Shown: positions 24,035 to 31,732, counted from the stretch's first letter. The stretch: DNA of 37,053 nt from JBGYPP01 sp041838515 (GCA_041838515.1 JBGYPP010000056.1:1-37053), one strand, 5' to 3'. The notes: a model not told the origin generated them from the letters alone. Translations and numbers: made by a program.

Positions 24035-24839
24035 GCAGGCTGTGCCGGCCCATCCGGGCAAGGGTCTGGACACAATACAGGTAAAAGGGCCTTTTCAAGC
24101 TCCCAACTGCCTCTTCCGAGGGGCTGTCGGGAGCTTGATTTGGTTTGAGAGAACCCTGTCCGGCCGGGGGTCGAAGATGGTGCAGGCAGAGGCCGGCCGT
24201 ATAGAGAAAAAACCAGGGCAGCAGGGGAAAATAATCCCCGGAGGAAAATCCCGGCGGGGGAAATCCCAGAGGAATGGTGAGAAAGTCCGGCAGCAGCGCG
24301 GCCTGCCGGCGGAGCCGGTCCAGGGGCCAGGCCAGGTCCAGTTTGTACCAGAGGATTTGGTGAAATAATAGAAAGAGGCCAAGGCTGGCCGCCAGGCCTG
24401 TTCCGGCCCAAAGCCGTCCGGGGGTTGACTTGCCCTCAGGGTCATCTGCCGGTAAGGGAGCTGCGCCTGGCGGGGAGGTGACCGGCTTTCCCCAAGGCCA
24501 TGCCAGCAGGGAAGAGGCGCCCAGCAGATTCAATATGCCGAATATGACGGTTTGGGAGGGAATGGCCCAGGCCGTGAGAACTGTGATGGCCAGGCCGGCC
24601 AGACTCAATATCAGGCCTTTTTTCCCGGGATGGCGGGATAGGCGGTGGCAGTATCCGGCCAACAGGATAAAACTGCAGCAGATGGCCTGCTGCCATGCCA
24701 GCGTCAGAGGCCTGGTATGCCAATCTCCCCAGGAGCCAAAGAGGACGAAATAATCAAAGCAAAAGTGAAAGGCCATCATATGCAGCAGGGCGAAGCCCCG
24801 CAGCGCATCCAAGGTCTGTATTCTGGGGCTGATATCCAT
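23967..24839 (-). CDS. Heparan-alpha-glucosaminide acetyltransferase-like membrane protein (DUF1624 type)
   Basis: A 290-residue polytopic membrane protein on the minus strand. It starts MDISPRIQTLDALRGFALL, the signature start of the DUF1624/HGSNAT-like acyltransferase group, and carries HMMAFHFCFDYF with the membrane-embedded histidine, then several hydrophobic helices, ending in GRHSLLIYLLHQPFL, also typical of this family. The ATG at 24839 is chosen because an AAAAGGAG SD lies 7 bases upstream; the ATG at 24845 is too close to it. Its own promoter lies at 24869-24898. The substrate is unknown. Its 3' end overlaps feoB by 68 bp, and the overlapped part includes the conserved LHQPFL motif. 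Confidence 0.8.
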   Translation of the reverse strand: MDISPRIQTLDALRGFALLHMMAFHFCFDYFVLFGSWGDWHTRPLTLAWQQAICCSFILLAGYCHRLSRHPGKKGLILSLAGLAITVLTAWAIPSQTVIFGILNLLGASSLLAWPWGKPVTSPPGAAPLPADDPEGKSTPGRLWAGTGLAASLGLFLLFHQILWYKLDLAWPLDRLRRQAALLPDFLTIPLGFPPPGFSSGDYFPLLPWFFLYTAGLCLHHLRPPAGQGSLKPNQAPDSPSEEAVGSLKRPFYLYCVQTLARMGRHSLLIYLLHQPFLAAAAWLLRCLPA

Positions 24840-24868
24840 GCGCATCTCCTTTTGGGCGTTGTTCCAGT

Positions 24869-24898
24869 ATTCTACAAAGTCCCAAAGCGGCTTGTCAA
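24869..24898 (-). promoter_or_regulatory. Promoter of the DUF1624-type gene
   Basis: On the minus strand TTGACA (24898-24893), an 18-base spacer and TAGAAT (24874-24869), 30 bases before the ATG. Confidence 0.65.
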
Positions 24899-24903
24899 TG
24901 GGC

Positions 24904-24932
24904 TTGCATAATCTTTATGCCCATGTTATCAT
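24904..24932 (+). promoter_or_regulatory. Putative promoter of yjfB
   Basis: TTGCAT (24904-24909), a 17-base spacer, TATCAT (24927-24932), about 100 bases before the yjfB ATG and divergent from the minus-strand promoter. Confidence 0.45.
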
Positions 24933-25031
24933 GGTGTTGTAAAGGGGAGTTTATTTCTTAATAATAAGAAGCTGTAAAAGGGAGCCGCCCTTGGCTGATG
25001 CCTGGGAGAGAAGAATAAGGAGAACAGGGAT

Positions 25032-25229
25032 ATGAATATTTCCGCACTGTCCCCGGCATTGATACCCACCGGAACCCAGGCCTTGGGTGAGATGGGAGTG
25101 GCCCTGTTGGATAAGAGCTTGGAAAATATGGAGGCTCAGGGTCAGGGTCTGGTCAATATGATTGATGCAGCTGCTATGGAACGCAGCATACGCCCTTATG
25201 TGGGCGGCAATATGGATGTGCGCATCTAG
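25032..25229 (+). CDS. YjfB-like putative motility protein (65 aa)
   Basis: Short protein with the YjfB family shape: MNISALSPALIPTGTQALGE, a central amphipathic helix (LLDKSLENMEAQGQGLVNMI), and the C-terminal VGGNMDVRI. YjfB members are often in motility regulons in Bacillota, but their function is not well defined. SD AAGGAG lies before ATG 25032. The gene is monocistronic with a terminator after it. No flagellar gene is in the window. Confidence 0.78.
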   Translation: MNISALSPALIPTGTQALGEMGVALLDKSLENMEAQGQGLVNMIDAAAMERSIRPYVGGNMDVRI

Positions 25230-25250
25230 CCCGCAGAATAGGTATTCCTG

Positions 25251-25310
25251 CCGGCTTTTCTCTTCCCTACGGTCGGACATTGGCAGGGGAGGCGGAAAGC
25301 CGGTTTTTTT
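25251..25310 (+). terminator. Intrinsic terminator after yjfB
   Basis: CCGGCTTT (25251-25258) pairs with AAAGCCGG (25296-25303), with a further inner stem (CCCT/AGGG region), followed by seven T (25304-25310). Confidence 0.85.
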
Positions 25311-25340
25311 ATTGAAAAATTTTGTCAATGAACATTTGTT

Positions 25341-25385
25341 TTGTCAAGGAAAAAGCTTGACAATTAGGCTGCTTCCCATTACAAT
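25341..25385 (+). promoter_or_regulatory. Promoter of ylxM-ffh with overlapping inverted repeat
   Basis: TTGACA (25357-25362), a 17-base spacer, TACAAT (25380-25385). The -35 is part of an inverted repeat TTGTCAA (25341-25347), 9 bases, TTGACAA (25357-25363). A further TTGTCAA stands at 25322-25328. A repressor could act here, but none is identified. Confidence 0.65.
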
Positions 25386-25422
25386 AGCAGAGGTCGGGCC
25401 TTGGCGCCCGGAGGAGGCGCAG

Positions 25423-25770
25423 GTGGATCCTTGGCTTAGGCAGACGCTTTTGTGGGATTTTTATGGAGAGCTGTTGACAGAGCGTCAGCGCAGGGCTTAT
25501 GGGGATGCCATAGGCCTGGATATGTCCCTGGGGGAGTTGGCCAAAGAGGTGGGCATCAGTCGCCAGGGCGTGCATGATTTGCTGCGCAGGAGTCAGAGGC
25601 AGTTGGAGGCCTATGAGGAAAAATTGGGTCTGGTGCGGAGATTTTCCCTGTTGCAGGAGAGGGCCAGACAGATAGAGGCCCTGTGCCAATCCGAGGCATG
25701 GCCGGCCGGCGCGGAGGGCCTTCGGGAGGAGATATTCCGGCTGGCCCGGGAGATAGGCGAGGAGTTGTAA
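25423..25770 (+). CDS. ylxM: YlxM family DNA-binding/SRP-associated protein
   Basis: 115 residues from GTG 25423, preceded by SD GGAGGAGG (25410-25417). The sequence LLWDFYGELLTERQRRAYG, then LGELAKEVGISRQGVHDLLR with its sigma-70 region 4-like helix-turn-helix, then YEEKLGLVRRF matches YlxM, which precedes ffh in Bacillota and modulates SRP function. Earlier in-frame starts back to 25162 overlap yjfB, its terminator and the promoter, and are rejected. ffh starts 34 bases downstream. Confidence 0.92.
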   Translation: MDPWLRQTLLWDFYGELLTERQRRAYGDAIGLDMSLGELAKEVGISRQGVHDLLRRSQRQLEAYEEKLGLVRRFSLLQERARQIEALCQSEAWPAGAEGLREEIFRLAREIGEEL

Positions 25771-25804
25771 GCAGCAGCCAGCCGCTGGGCGGCCGGGAGG
25801 ATAT

Positions 25805-27184
25805 ATGGCATTTGAAAATTTATCCGAAAAATTGCAGAATATCTTTCGTGGTCTGCGGGGCAAGGGCAAGCTCAAGGAAGAGGATGTCCGCCTGGCCCTG
25901 AAAGAGGTGCGCATGGCCCTGCTGGAGGCCGATGTGCAGTTCAAGGTGGTCAAGGACTTTGTCAAGACCCTGGAGGAGAGGACCATAGGCCAGGAGGTGT
26001 TGGAGGGGCTAAATCCTGCCCAGACCGTGATCAAGGCCGTGAACGAGGAACTGATACGCCTGATGGGCGGAGAGCAGACGGAGCTGGCCTTTCAGCCGGG
26101 CAAATCCCTGACTGTGGTGATGATGCTGGGGCTCCAGGGCGCGGGTAAGACTACGGCTACGGCCAAGATCGCCGCAAAGCTAAAGACCAAGGGCAAGAAG
26201 CCGCTGTTGGCGGCCTGCGACGTGTACAGGCCGGCGGCCATAGAGCAGCTGAAGGTCAACGGCGCCAAGGTGGGCGTGGATGTCTTTGCCAAGGAGGATT
26301 CCAAGGATCCGGTGGAGATAGCCAGGGAGGCAGTCCGCTTGGCCAAGGAGAAGGGATACAATCCGCTTATCTTGGATACAGCGGGCCGTCTGCATATAGA
26401 TGAGGCCATGATGGCGGAGCTGGAGGCCGTCAAGGCGGCGGTGGAGGTACACCAGAGTTTGCTGGTGGTAGATGCTATGACCGGTCAGGATGCCGTGAAT
26501 GTGGCCAAGGAGTTTGACTCCCGCATAGGCGTGGACGGGGTGGTCTTGACCAAGCTGGACGGAGATGCCAGGGGCGGCGCGGCGCTGTCCATCAAGGCTG
26601 TCACCGGCCGGCCCATCCTCTATGTGGGCGTGGGCGAGAAGCTGGAGGATCTGGATATTTTCTATCCGGACCGCATGGCCAGCCGCATTTTGGGCATGGG
26701 GGACGTGCTGTCGCTGATAGAAAAGGCCAGCCAGACTGTAGACATAGACCCGGACAAGGGCAAGGCTATGGCCGGCCGTATGAAAAAGGGTCAGTTCGAT
26801 TTTGAAGATTATCTGGAGAGCATGAAGCAGATGCGAAAAATGGGCGGCTTGGCCAGCATACTGGGTATGTTGCCGGGCATGGGCATGAACGCCTCACAGC
26901 TGGAGTCTATGGTGGATGAGAAGCAGCTGGCACGTATGGAGGCCATAGTCCTATCCATGACACCCCAAGAGCGCTGTGATCCCAAGCTGCTCAATCCCCG
27001 CCGCAAGCACCGTATAGCTAAGGGGGCGGGTGTGGATGTGGCCCAGGTCAATAGATTTGTCAAGCAATTTGAGCAAAGCCAAAAAATGATGAAGCAGCTG
27101 GGCGGCGGCAGAGGCCGGGGCGGTATGCCCTTTGGTTTTCCTAAGGGCGGCGGTTTTCCCAGGAGGGGCGGTTTCCCTTTTTGA
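25805..27184 (+). CDS. ffh: Signal recognition particle protein Ffh
   Basis: 459-residue SRP54 GTPase that binds 4.5S/6S RNA and signal sequences. N domain starts FENLSEKLQNIFRGLRGKGK; the G domain has GLQGAGKTTATAKIA (G1), DTAGRLH, TKLDGDARGGAALS; the Met-rich M domain follows with the RNA-binding helix-turn region PQERCDPKLLNPRRKHRIAKG. The tail is a Gly/Phe/Pro-rich stretch. SD GGGAGG precedes ATG 25805. Second gene of the ylxM-ffh-rpsP-khpA-rimM-trmD block. The SRP RNA gene was not seen. Confidence 0.97.
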   Translation: MAFENLSEKLQNIFRGLRGKGKLKEEDVRLALKEVRMALLEADVQFKVVKDFVKTLEERTIGQEVLEGLNPAQTVIKAVNEELIRLMGGEQTELAFQPGKSLTVVMMLGLQGAGKTTATAKIAAKLKTKGKKPLLAACDVYRPAAIEQLKVNGAKVGVDVFAKEDSKDPVEIAREAVRLAKEKGYNPLILDTAGRLHIDEAMMAELEAVKAAVEVHQSLLVVDAMTGQDAVNVAKEFDSRIGVDGVVLTKLDGDARGGAALSIKAVTGRPILYVGVGEKLEDLDIFYPDRMASRILGMGDVLSLIEKASQTVDIDPDKGKAMAGRMKKGQFDFEDYLESMKQMRKMGGLASILGMLPGMGMNASQLESMVDEKQLARMEAIVLSMTPQERCDPKLLNPRRKHRIAKGAGVDVAQVNRFVKQFEQSQKMMKQLGGGRGRGGMPFGFPKGGGFPRRGGFPF

Positions 27185-27359
27185 TAAGGAAGGGTACCAG
27201 TTTTGAAAAATGGATAGATCCAAAGGCGTTTCGGCCGGGCCGGGGCTTTGGTTTATCATATAGGGCCTTTGGGCCCGACACTGCATATTCCCGGCAATCA
27301 GGCTGAGGAAAAAATCACATTTTCCCCCTTTCGGGGGCTCATTATGGAGGAAAAAGAAC

Positions 27360-27602
27360 ATGGTAAAGATTCGTTTGAGGAGAATGGGCCAGAAGAAATC
27401 CCCTTTCTACAGGATTATCGTTGCGGATTCCCGCGCGCCCAGGGATGGCAGGTTTATTGAAGAGATAGGCACCTACGATCCCAAGACCGAACCCAGCACC
27501 ATCAAGATCGATGCGGAGAAGGCCAAGAAGTGGCTGGGTTGCGGCGCCCAGCCCACGGAAGTGGTGGGCAAGCTGCTCAAAATTGCCGGCATCGAAAAGT
27601 AA
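27360..27602 (+). CDS. rpsP: 30S ribosomal protein S16
   Basis: 80 residues, standard S16 length. MVKIRLRRMGQKKSPFYRII and ADSRAPRDGRFIEEIGTYDP are the family signature. SD GGAGG precedes ATG 27360. A small hairpin (CCCCC 27324-27328 with GGGGG 27333-27337) sits just before the SD and could affect translation. The 175-base gap after ffh holds two GC-rich hairpins but no convincing promoter. khpA follows 30 bases later. Confidence 0.97.
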   Translation: MVKIRLRRMGQKKSPFYRIIVADSRAPRDGRFIEEIGTYDPKTEPSTIKIDAEKAKKWLGCGAQPTEVVGKLLKIAGIEK

Positions 27603-27632
27603 TCTGCCTGGGCCTGTAGTTAGGAGGGTAAG

Positions 27633-27860
27633 ATGAAAGAGTTGGTGGAAGTAATAGCCAAGGCCTTGGTGGATGCGCCGGAGGCAGTCAAGGTGGAGGA
27701 GAGGGAGAAGGACGGCAGCTGGATCTACACGCTGTCCGTAGCCCAGCAGGATATGGGGAAGGTGATAGGAAAGCAGGGGCGGGTAGCAAAAGCCATCCGC
27801 TCCCTAGTCAAAGCAGCCTCATTCCGGGATGACAGGAAAGTGGACATAGAGATCCTTTAG
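27633..27860 (+). CDS. khpA: KhpA/YlqC KH-domain RNA-binding protein
   Basis: 75-residue single KH domain. MKELVEVIAKALVDAPEAV and the GKVIGKQGRVAKAIRSLVKA segment, with the GKQG loop, are typical of the family, which pairs with KhpB/Jag and binds RNA. ATG 27633 has SD TAGGAGG. Its last 22 codons plus stop are the first unit of an 83-bp tandem array that continues for four more copies past the stop, so the gene sits at the head of the array. Confidence 0.95.
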   Translation: MKELVEVIAKALVDAPEAVKVEEREKDGSWIYTLSVAQQDMGKVIGKQGRVAKAIRSLVKAASFRDDRKVDIEIL

Positions 27861-28188
27861 CAGGGGGATGGCTTGCCATCCGCTCCCTAGTCAAAGCGGC
27901 CTCGTTCCGGGATGAGAGGAAAGTGGACATAGAGATCCTCTAGCAGGGGGATGGCTTGCCATCCGTTCCCTAGTCAAAGCAGCCTCATTCCGGGATGAGA
28001 GGAAAGTGGATATAGAGATCCTCTAGCAAGGGGATGGCTTGCCATCCGCTCCCTAGTCAAAGCAGCCTCGTTCCGGGATGAGAGGAAAGTGGACATAGAG
28101 ATCCTTTAGCAGGGGGATGGCTTGCCATCCGCTCCCTAGTCAAAGCAGCCTCATTCCGGGATGAGAGGAAAGTGGACATAGAGATCCT
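27792..28188 (+). repeat. 83-bp tandem array derived from the 3' end of khpA
   Basis: Units start at 27792, 27875, 27958, 28041 and 28124, with an exact 83-base period; the last is cut off at 28188. Unit 1 is the khpA C-terminus (from AIRSLVKAAS to the stop) plus 14 bases of spacer. Units 2-5 carry the same coding tail and, for units 2-4, the stop, but no start codon, so they are not independent genes. Differences among units within the coding tail fall only at third codon positions. Confidence 0.97.
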
Positions 28189-28200
28189 ATGACATATATT
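28173..28200 (+). promoter_or_regulatory. Possible promoter for rimM at the end of the array
   Basis: TGGACA (28173-28178, inside the last repeat unit), a 16-base spacer and TATATT (28195-28200). Weak; rimM may also be read through from khpA. Confidence 0.3.
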
Positions 28201-28207
28201 TTATACT

Positions 28208-28247
28208 GGAGAGGGGGGGCCTGGCCTCTCCTCCCTTTTTTTGGAGG
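28208..28247 (+). promoter_or_regulatory. Alternative hairpins in the rimM leader
   Basis: GGAGAGG (28208-28214) can pair with CCTCTCC (28225-28231), which is followed within a few bases by seven T (28236-28242), like a terminator. Alternatively CCTCC (28230-28234) can pair with the rimM SD GGAGG (28243-28247). The two structures share bases and exclude each other. Confidence 0.45.
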
Positions 28248-28252
28248 CGCAT

Positions 28253-28780
28253 ATGGAAGTGCATATAGATATGGGCAATATGCTCAAGGTGGGCGTTATT
28301 ACGGCTCCCCACGGTTTGCAGGGGGAGGTGCGGGTCTACCCTACTACAGATGAGCCAGAGCGTTTTACCCGTCTGCGGCAGGTTTTGCTGGAAAATGCCA
28401 AAACCCGGCAGTGGGTGCGCATAAAGGGCGTTAAATTTGTGAAAAATATGGCAATTCTGCGTCTGGAGGGTTTTGACAGGCTGGAGGATGTGGAAAGGCT
28501 CAGGCAGAGCAATCTTTGGATAGACAGAAAGGATGCGCTTCCTTTGGGGGAGGACGAGTATTTTGTGGCAGATTTGATAGGTCTTAGGGTGGAGGACGAG
28601 GATGGCCAGCCCTTGGGCCGTATAGAGGATGTGATTACCACATCGGCCAATGACGTGTATCAAATTGCCATGGATGACGGCAGGAGCCTATTGCTGCCGG
28701 CCATCAAGCAATGTGTCAAAGAGGTGCATATAGAGCAGGGGTTTATGCGCATACATATACTGGAGGGTTTGTTGGATTAG
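28253..28780 (+). CDS. rimM: Ribosome maturation factor RimM
   Basis: 175 residues from ATG 28253 (SD GGAGG 28243-28247), acting in assembly of the 30S head, partly through S19. The N-terminal RimM domain starts MLKVGVITAPHGLQGEVRVY followed by PTTDEPERF; the PRC-barrel region has EYFVADLIGLRVEDEDGQPLG and LLLPAIKQCVKEV. An in-frame TTG at 28241 overlaps the SD and is not used. trmD begins immediately after the stop with no gap, the usual rimM-trmD coupling. Confidence 0.95.
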   Translation: MEVHIDMGNMLKVGVITAPHGLQGEVRVYPTTDEPERFTRLRQVLLENAKTRQWVRIKGVKFVKNMAILRLEGFDRLEDVERLRQSNLWIDRKDALPLGEDEYFVADLIGLRVEDEDGQPLGRIEDVITTSANDVYQIAMDDGRSLLLPAIKQCVKEVHIEQGFMRIHILEGLLD

Positions 28781-30151
28781 ATGAAAATGTGGTTTTTGAC
28801 CCTTTTTCCCCAGGTGGTGGAGCCATACTTTGCCCACAGCATACTGGGCAGGGCCAGGGAGGCCGGAGTCCTGGAGACGGAAGCGGTGCAGATACGGGAT
28901 TTTGCCGGCAATAAGCATGGCAAGGTGGACGATTATCCCTATGGCGGCGGGGCAGGCATGTTGATGCAGGCACAACCCATTTATGCGGCTTATGCCTCCT
29001 TGCCCTCTGGTCAGAACAGGAGGGTTATCTATGCCTCCCCCCAGGGACGGCGCTTTGACCAGAAATTGGCCAGGGAATTGGCCCGGTCGGAGGAGTTGGT
29101 CTTTGTCTGCGGGCATTATGAGGGTGTGGATGAGCGGCTGATAGAGGAGATAGTCACAGACTGTATCTCTATGGGGGATTTCGTGCTGACAGGCGGGGAA
29201 TTGCCCTGTATGGCCATCGCAGATGCCGTCAGCCGGCTGCTGCCGGGGGTGCTGGGCAATGGGGAATCTGCCAAGGGGGAGAGTTTTCACCTGGATTTGT
29301 TGGAATATCCCCAATATACCCGCCCGCCTGTGTGGAGGGGCAGGGTTGTGCCGGAATCCCTTTTGGGCGGCAACCATAGGCAGGTAGAGCAGTGGCGGCG
29401 GCAGCAGGCCGAGGAGAGGACCAAGAGCAGGAGGCCGGATTTGTATGCCGTCTACCAGGACCGCCAAAGGCAGATACGCCGTCTGGAGAAGGAAAAAAGG
29501 GAAAATATTCATATTATAGAAAGCCTGCGGCGGGGAGAGGGGGATATCCTCTATCAGGGCCGCGGGCTGTTGGTGTGGAGTGAGGCTGCGGGCATAGCTA
29601 TGGTACAGGGGGATGCTGGGGAGGCATGGGCGCTGATGGCCCATATGCCTCAGGATCTGCGCTATGTGGTGGCGCCCATGGGGGAATTGCAAGAAACTCT
29701 GGCCGCCGGCATGGGTTTGGAGTTTATGTCCTGTTGCAGACAGGCCCTGTATACACAGAAAACGCCGCTGAGGGTGCGGCATAAAGACATACGCCCCTTG
29801 GAGAGAGGTGATCTGCCCCGGGCGGCCCGATGGTATGCCCATGAGGAGCTATCCTATCTGGAGGGGAGGCTGGCGGCCGGTTGTCTATACGGCTGGTATG
29901 GCCCGGAGGGTCTTGGGGGCATGGTGGGGCGCCATGATGACGGAGCCATGGGCATGCTCTATGTGGCAGAGGCATACCGCCGTCAGGGTCTGGCAGCCTC
30001 TCTGGAGGCCTTTATGGTCAACAGGGAGCTAGAGCAGGGACATCTGCCCTATGCGCATATTTTTTCGGACAATTCGGCCTCCCTGGCCTTGCAGGAGAAG
30101 CTGGGACTCTATCTCTCCAAGGGGGAGATAGTCTGGATGCGGAAGCCCTAG
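28781..30151 (+). CDS. trmD: TrmD tRNA (guanine37-N1)-methyltransferase fused to a GNAT acetyltransferase domain
   Basis: 456 residues in one uninterrupted frame, against about 240 for ordinary TrmD. Residues 1-240 are TrmD: WFLTLFPQVVEPYFAHSI, DDYPYGGGAGMLMQ, the trefoil-knot SAM site VFVCGHYEGVDERLIEE, GDFVLTGGELP, LLEYPQYTRP and LLGGNHRQVEQWR. The expected catalytic DSF aspartate is glutamate here (E167 in GESFHLD). Residues from about 255 to 456 resemble GNAT acetyltransferases: GAMGMLYVAEAYRRQGLAASL (acetyl-CoA loop near 399-405) and FSDNSASLALQEKLGL. The linker is charged (RQRQIRRLEKEKRENIH). TrmD methylates G37 to prevent frameshifting; the role of the acyltransferase half is unknown. 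rplS, the usual next gene, is not present. Confidence 0.9.
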   Translation: MKMWFLTLFPQVVEPYFAHSILGRAREAGVLETEAVQIRDFAGNKHGKVDDYPYGGGAGMLMQAQPIYAAYASLPSGQNRRVIYASPQGRRFDQKLARELARSEELVFVCGHYEGVDERLIEEIVTDCISMGDFVLTGGELPCMAIADAVSRLLPGVLGNGESAKGESFHLDLLEYPQYTRPPVWRGRVVPESLLGGNHRQVEQWRRQQAEERTKSRRPDLYAVYQDRQRQIRRLEKEKRENIHIIESLRRGEGDILYQGRGLLVWSEAAGIAMVQGDAGEAWALMAHMPQDLRYVVAPMGELQETLAAGMGLEFMSCCRQALYTQKTPLRVRHKDIRPLERGDLPRAARWYAHEELSYLEGRLAAGCLYGWYGPEGLGGMVGRHDDGAMGMLYVAEAYRRQGLAASLEAFMVNRELEQGHLPYAHIFSDNSASLALQEKLGLYLSKGEIVWMRKP

Positions 30152-30254
30152 CCTGGCAGTGTGGGCGAGATGGTCTGGGTTGAAGCCTTCCATGTATGAT
30201 GATGCAAAAGTTATGTGCAAATTGCCCAAAATCAGAAATCATATCCGCCCTGGC

Positions 30255-30284
30255 TTGTCAACTATTGCAGAGATGGTTTAATAT
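30255..30284 (+). promoter_or_regulatory. Putative promoter of the ABC binding protein gene
   Basis: TTGTCA (30255-30260), an 18-base spacer, TAATAT (30279-30284), 40 bases before the ATG. Confidence 0.5.
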
Positions 30285-30324
30285 ATGGAAAGGGCATTTT
30301 TGTAAAGGAAAGGAGTTGGGGAGT

Positions 30325-31722
30325 ATGGTTGGAAAACTGAGAAAATGGCTATGGCAGGCTGCTGTATCGCTGGCCGTGGTTTTGTGCCTGGCGGGCTGCT
30401 CTGGAGGGGAGGAGGCCGCTGTGATAGAGGAGAGTTCCTCTTCTGCTGCCAGCCAAGAGAGCAGCCAGGCGGAGGAGGCGGTCAGGCTGGGCCGAGTGTA
30501 TTATCTGAATTTTAAGCCGGAGGTGGAGGCCCAGTGGCAGGCCATAGCAAAGGCGTATCAGGAGCTGACGGGCGTGGAGGTGGTGGTGGAAACCGCCGCT
30601 GAGGGTCAGTATGAGCAGGAGCTAAAAACCAAGATACATGGAGAGGGGGGTGTTACCCTCTTTCAGGTCAATGGGCCGGTGGGATATGACTTGTGGAAGG
30701 CTTACTGCATGGATTTGACGGACAGCGCCTTGTATCGCCATTTGGTGGACCAGTCCATGGCCGTAAAAGGGGAGGATGGCGGCGTGTATGCCATACCTTA
30801 TACTGTGGAGGCCTATGGCCTGCTGTACAATCAAGCCATATTGGATAAATATTTTGCCCTGGAGGGGGCCTTGTTCACCCATATGGAAGAGATATCCGGC
30901 CTGGAGGCCCTGGAGGCCTTGGCCAAGGATATGGATGCGCGCAAGCAGGAGCTGGGCATAGAGGGGGTATTTGCCTCTACTTCCCTGCGTTTGGGTGAGG
31001 ATTGGCGCTGGCACACCCATCTGGCCAATCTGCCCATCTATTATGAGTATAAGGATAAGAATGTGGCGGATCTTCCGGACATAGAGTTTTCCTACCAGGA
31101 GAATTTCCGCCGGGTGTTTGACTTGTATCTGGACTACGGCGTGATGCCCCGGGAAACTCTGGGGGATGTGGATGTGGCCGCCTCCATGATGGAGTTTGCT
31201 CTGGGCAAATGCGCAATGGTGCAAAACGGCAACTGGGCCTGGGGGCAGATATCCTCTGTGGCCGGGAATGTGGTGCAGCCCCAGGACATCAAGATGCTGC
31301 CCATATACTTCGGCGTTGATGATGCCAACCAGGGCCTCTGTATGGGAACAGAGAATTACTGGTGTCTGAACAAGGAGGCCGCTCCGGAGGACATTGTGGC
31401 CACCATGGCTTTTACCGAGTGGCTGATCACCTCTCAGGAGGGAAAGGCCTTTATGTACAAATCTGTGGATGAGGGGGGACTGGGCAATGCGGCGCCCTTT
31501 GACACCTTTGGTCCCGGGGAACGCTCCCAGGATCCCCTGTCTGAGGAGATGTTCCGTCATATGGCCGGAGAGGTGGATTCTATGCCCTGGGTTTTCCGCA
31601 CCTTTCCCAGCCAGCATTTTAAGGACCATTTTGGAGCCAGCCTGCTGGCTTACGCCAAGGGCAGCATGCCTTGGGAGGAGGTCTGCGTCCAGGTGGTGGA
31701 GCAGTGGAAATTGGCGAAATAG
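30325..31722 (+). CDS. ABC transporter sugar-type solute-binding lipoprotein
   Basis: 465 residues from ATG 30325 (SD AAAGGAG). Signal peptide with lipobox LCLAGC (cysteine near residue 25), a Ser/Glu-rich linker, then a type I/extracellular solute-binding fold: VYYLNFKPEVEAQWQAIAKAY and LTGVEVVVETAAEGQYEQEL near the N-terminus, AIPYTVEAYGLLYNQ, and late GNWAWGQI. This matches the SBP_bac_1/8 group of carbohydrate ABC systems. No permease or ATPase gene is adjacent, so it is an orphan whose partners must be elsewhere. The earlier in-frame start at 30196 precedes the promoter and is rejected. The ligand is unknown. Confidence 0.88.
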   Translation: MVGKLRKWLWQAAVSLAVVLCLAGCSGGEEAAVIEESSSSAASQESSQAEEAVRLGRVYYLNFKPEVEAQWQAIAKAYQELTGVEVVVETAAEGQYEQELKTKIHGEGGVTLFQVNGPVGYDLWKAYCMDLTDSALYRHLVDQSMAVKGEDGGVYAIPYTVEAYGLLYNQAILDKYFALEGALFTHMEEISGLEALEALAKDMDARKQELGIEGVFASTSLRLGEDWRWHTHLANLPIYYEYKDKNVADLPDIEFSYQENFRRVFDLYLDYGVMPRETLGDVDVAASMMEFALGKCAMVQNGNWAWGQISSVAGNVVQPQDIKMLPIYFGVDDANQGLCMGTENYWCLNKEAAPEDIVATMAFTEWLITSQEGKAFMYKSVDEGGLGNAAPFDTFGPGERSQDPLSEEMFRHMAGEVDSMPWVFRTFPSQHFKDHFGASLLAYAKGSMPWEEVCVQVVEQWKLAK

Positions 31723-31732
31723 GGAGGAATAC

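Noticed and set aside
25162..25422. N-terminal extension of YlxM
   Set aside because: It overlaps yjfB, its terminator and the ylxM promoter; GTG 25423 has a strong SD and fits the family length.
27861..28190. Micro-ORFs (MACHPLPSQSSLIPG type) in each khpA-array unit
   Set aside because: Unit differences cause amino acid changes in this frame, while they are silent or conservative in the khpA frame; no evidence of selection for the peptide.
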